Both the position numbers and the translations under genes were made by a program. A model generated the notes under the pieces. It was not told the DNA's origin. It made no database searches and worked only from the letters and a program-made list of their open reading frames with translations. Below, piece by piece: positions 63,188 to 64,000 of a DNA stretch of 64,000 bases. Each line of letters opens with the position of its first letter. The stretch's first letter is position 1. Source of the DNA: Methylophilales bacterium (GTDB lineage: Bacteria > Pseudomonadota > Gammaproteobacteria > Burkholderiales > Methylophilaceae); assembly GCA_019823025.1 (NCBI GenBank), contig CP081940.1, positions 124,001 to 188,000 on the forward strand, read 5' to 3'.

Positions 63188-64000
63188 TTACTCCTCAGTC
63201 CATTTAATAAGGTCATTTTCCGATAAAATTACTATTCTAAGTGCTTGCGCTTTTTCAAGCTTACTTCCCGCATCGTTTCCAGCTAATAAATAATCTGTCT
63301 TTTTTGAAACAGTTGACGTTATTTTGCCACCATATTGCTCGATTATTTGTTTCGCATCTTCCCTTTTAAGTGTTGGCAATGTCCCTGTTAGGACAAAAAC
63401 CTTACCACTAATTTCAGAAACAAATTTAACTTCTTTTCTAAGCTCTTCTTTAAATAACACGCCATTATTGATGAGCCTGTCAATTAAATCAAGATTTTTT
63501 AAATCATTAAAGTAACAATGAATAAAGCCTGAAACAGTAGGACCTATGTCATCAACCCCCTCTAAACCCTCCTGAGTTTGTGCTTTTATATTTGATATAG
63601 TTCCGAATTCTTTGGCTAGATCTTTTGCTGTCGCCTCACCCACCCCTCGAATCCCTAGCGCGTATATCAAACGTCCTAATGTTGTTTCTTTTGATTTATG
63701 AATTGATTCAATAAGGTTTTTAGAAGATTTTTCACCAAACCGCTCTAAACTCTCAAGAGAACCTAAATCGAGAGTGTATAAGTCTGTAAAATCATTAATC
63801 ATTTTATTTTCTAGTAGTTGATCAATAATCTTTTCACCCAGCCCATCAATATCCATAGCTTTTCTTGAAGCGAAATGCATAATGGACTGTTTTCTTTGAG
63901 CGGGGCATTGAATACCTTCACAACATCTAAGGATGGCCTCTCCTTCCTCTTTTTTTAGTTTTGAGCCACATTCAGGACATTGGATTGGCATTAAAAACGT
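63188..64000 (-). CDS. ligA: NAD-dependent DNA ligase, C-terminal part (5' end beyond window)
   Basis: Seals nicks in DNA with NAD. The visible 270 residues are the C-terminal part: the four-cysteine zinc finger (CPECGSKL and CCEGIQCPAQ), helix-hairpin-helix repeats (MDIDGLGEKIIDQLL, ALGIRGVGEATAKDLA, VDDIGPTVSGFI) and a BRCT domain (SGKVFVLTGTLPTLKREDA to the end). The reading frame continues past base 64000, where the adenylation and OB domains (about 400 residues) must lie. The ATG near 63991 is internal, not the true start. Confidence 0.96.
   Translation of the reverse strand, partial: TFLMPIQCPECGSKLKKEEGEAILRCCEGIQCPAQRKQSIMHFASRKAMDIDGLGEKIIDQLLENKMINDFTDLYTLDLGSLESLERFGEKSSKNLIESIHKSKETTLGRLIYALGIRGVGEATAKDLAKEFGTISNIKAQTQEGLEGVDDIGPTVSGFIHCYFNDLKNLDLIDRLINNGVLFKEELRKEVKFVSEISGKVFVLTGTLPTLKREDAKQIIEQYGGKITSTVSKKTDYLLAGNDAGSKLEKAQALRIVILSENDLIKWTEE

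Noticed and set aside
1..64000. CRISPR arrays, insertion sequences, prophage or rRNA genes
   Set aside because: No regularly spaced repeats, transposase, integrase, phage structural gene or rRNA sequence was seen.

Overview
The window is a continuous, AT-rich bacterial chromosome segment packed with short-spaced or overlapping genes. It encodes a Gram-negative core: lipid A synthesis (lpxD-fabZ-lpxA-lpxB), BamA and Skp, and a type II fatty acid cluster. The gene order glnD-map / rpsB-tsf-pyrH-frr-uppS-cdsA-dxr-bamA-skp-lpxD-fabZ-lpxA-lpxB-rnhB, the RsmI-like methyltransferase and Maf genes placed opposite rpmF-plsX-fabHDG-acpP-fabF-pabC-mltG-tmk-holB-tatD, and a GntR-led sdhCDAB-sdhE operon point to a betaproteobacterium. 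The low GC, tight packing and pared-down operons fit a streamlined aquatic lineage such as the OM43/Methylophilaceae type. That placement is inference from gene order only.

Region 1 (1-10.3 kb) is accessory. It holds the end of an ExaC/AldB-type aldehyde dehydrogenase gene, tRNA-Ser(GGA), and a leftward surface-glycan cluster: a membrane-anchored PQQ-type sugar dehydrogenase, a GINT1-like propeller protein, a GT4 and a GT9 glycosyltransferase, and an exported Asp-box protein. A rightward set follows: a small membrane protein, a small lipoprotein, a second PQQ-type dehydrogenase, an SMP-30-like lipoprotein and two small proteins. Five probable beta-propeller proteins lie within about 8 kb.

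Region 2 (10.3-17.3 kb) is a C4-dicarboxylate operon. A GntR/HutC regulator sits behind a perfect 29-bp palindrome and is followed by malic enzyme, sdhCDAB, sdhE and class I fumarase.

Region 3 (17.3-49.4 kb) is core: nitrogen sensing (glnD), map, translation and envelope genes, RNase HII, a two-subunit biotin carboxylase/carboxyltransferase pair (pyruvate carboxylase type), rpmF and the fatty acid cluster. Notable points are a pseudoknot-like rpsB leader, no rseP between dxr and bamA, no yceD before rpmF, and a uppS gene without a usual start codon.

Region 4 (49.5-62.3 kb) is accessory. It holds a DUF1097 membrane protein and a redox island: an NTF2-like protein, an uncharacterised MopB_3-type molybdopterin oxidoreductase, a GFA gene remnant, a 7Fe ferredoxin, a ferredoxin-NADP reductase, a PAS/MEKHLA protein and an MHS transporter. 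The molybdoenzyme gene favours CGT/CGC arginine codons, unlike the AGA-rich core genes, which suggests transfer. Then come a YqaA-type membrane protein, a lipoprotein, tRNA-Lys(CTT), an exported histone-deacetylase-family enzyme, acetolactate decarboxylase, a DMT exporter and a Baeyer-Villiger-type flavin monooxygenase. The window ends with a TPR protein and the C-terminal part of ligA. I saw no CRISPR array, insertion sequence, prophage or rRNA gene. The best candidate for an undescribed system is the molybdoenzyme/ferredoxin/reductase/transporter island at 50.4-56.5 kb.
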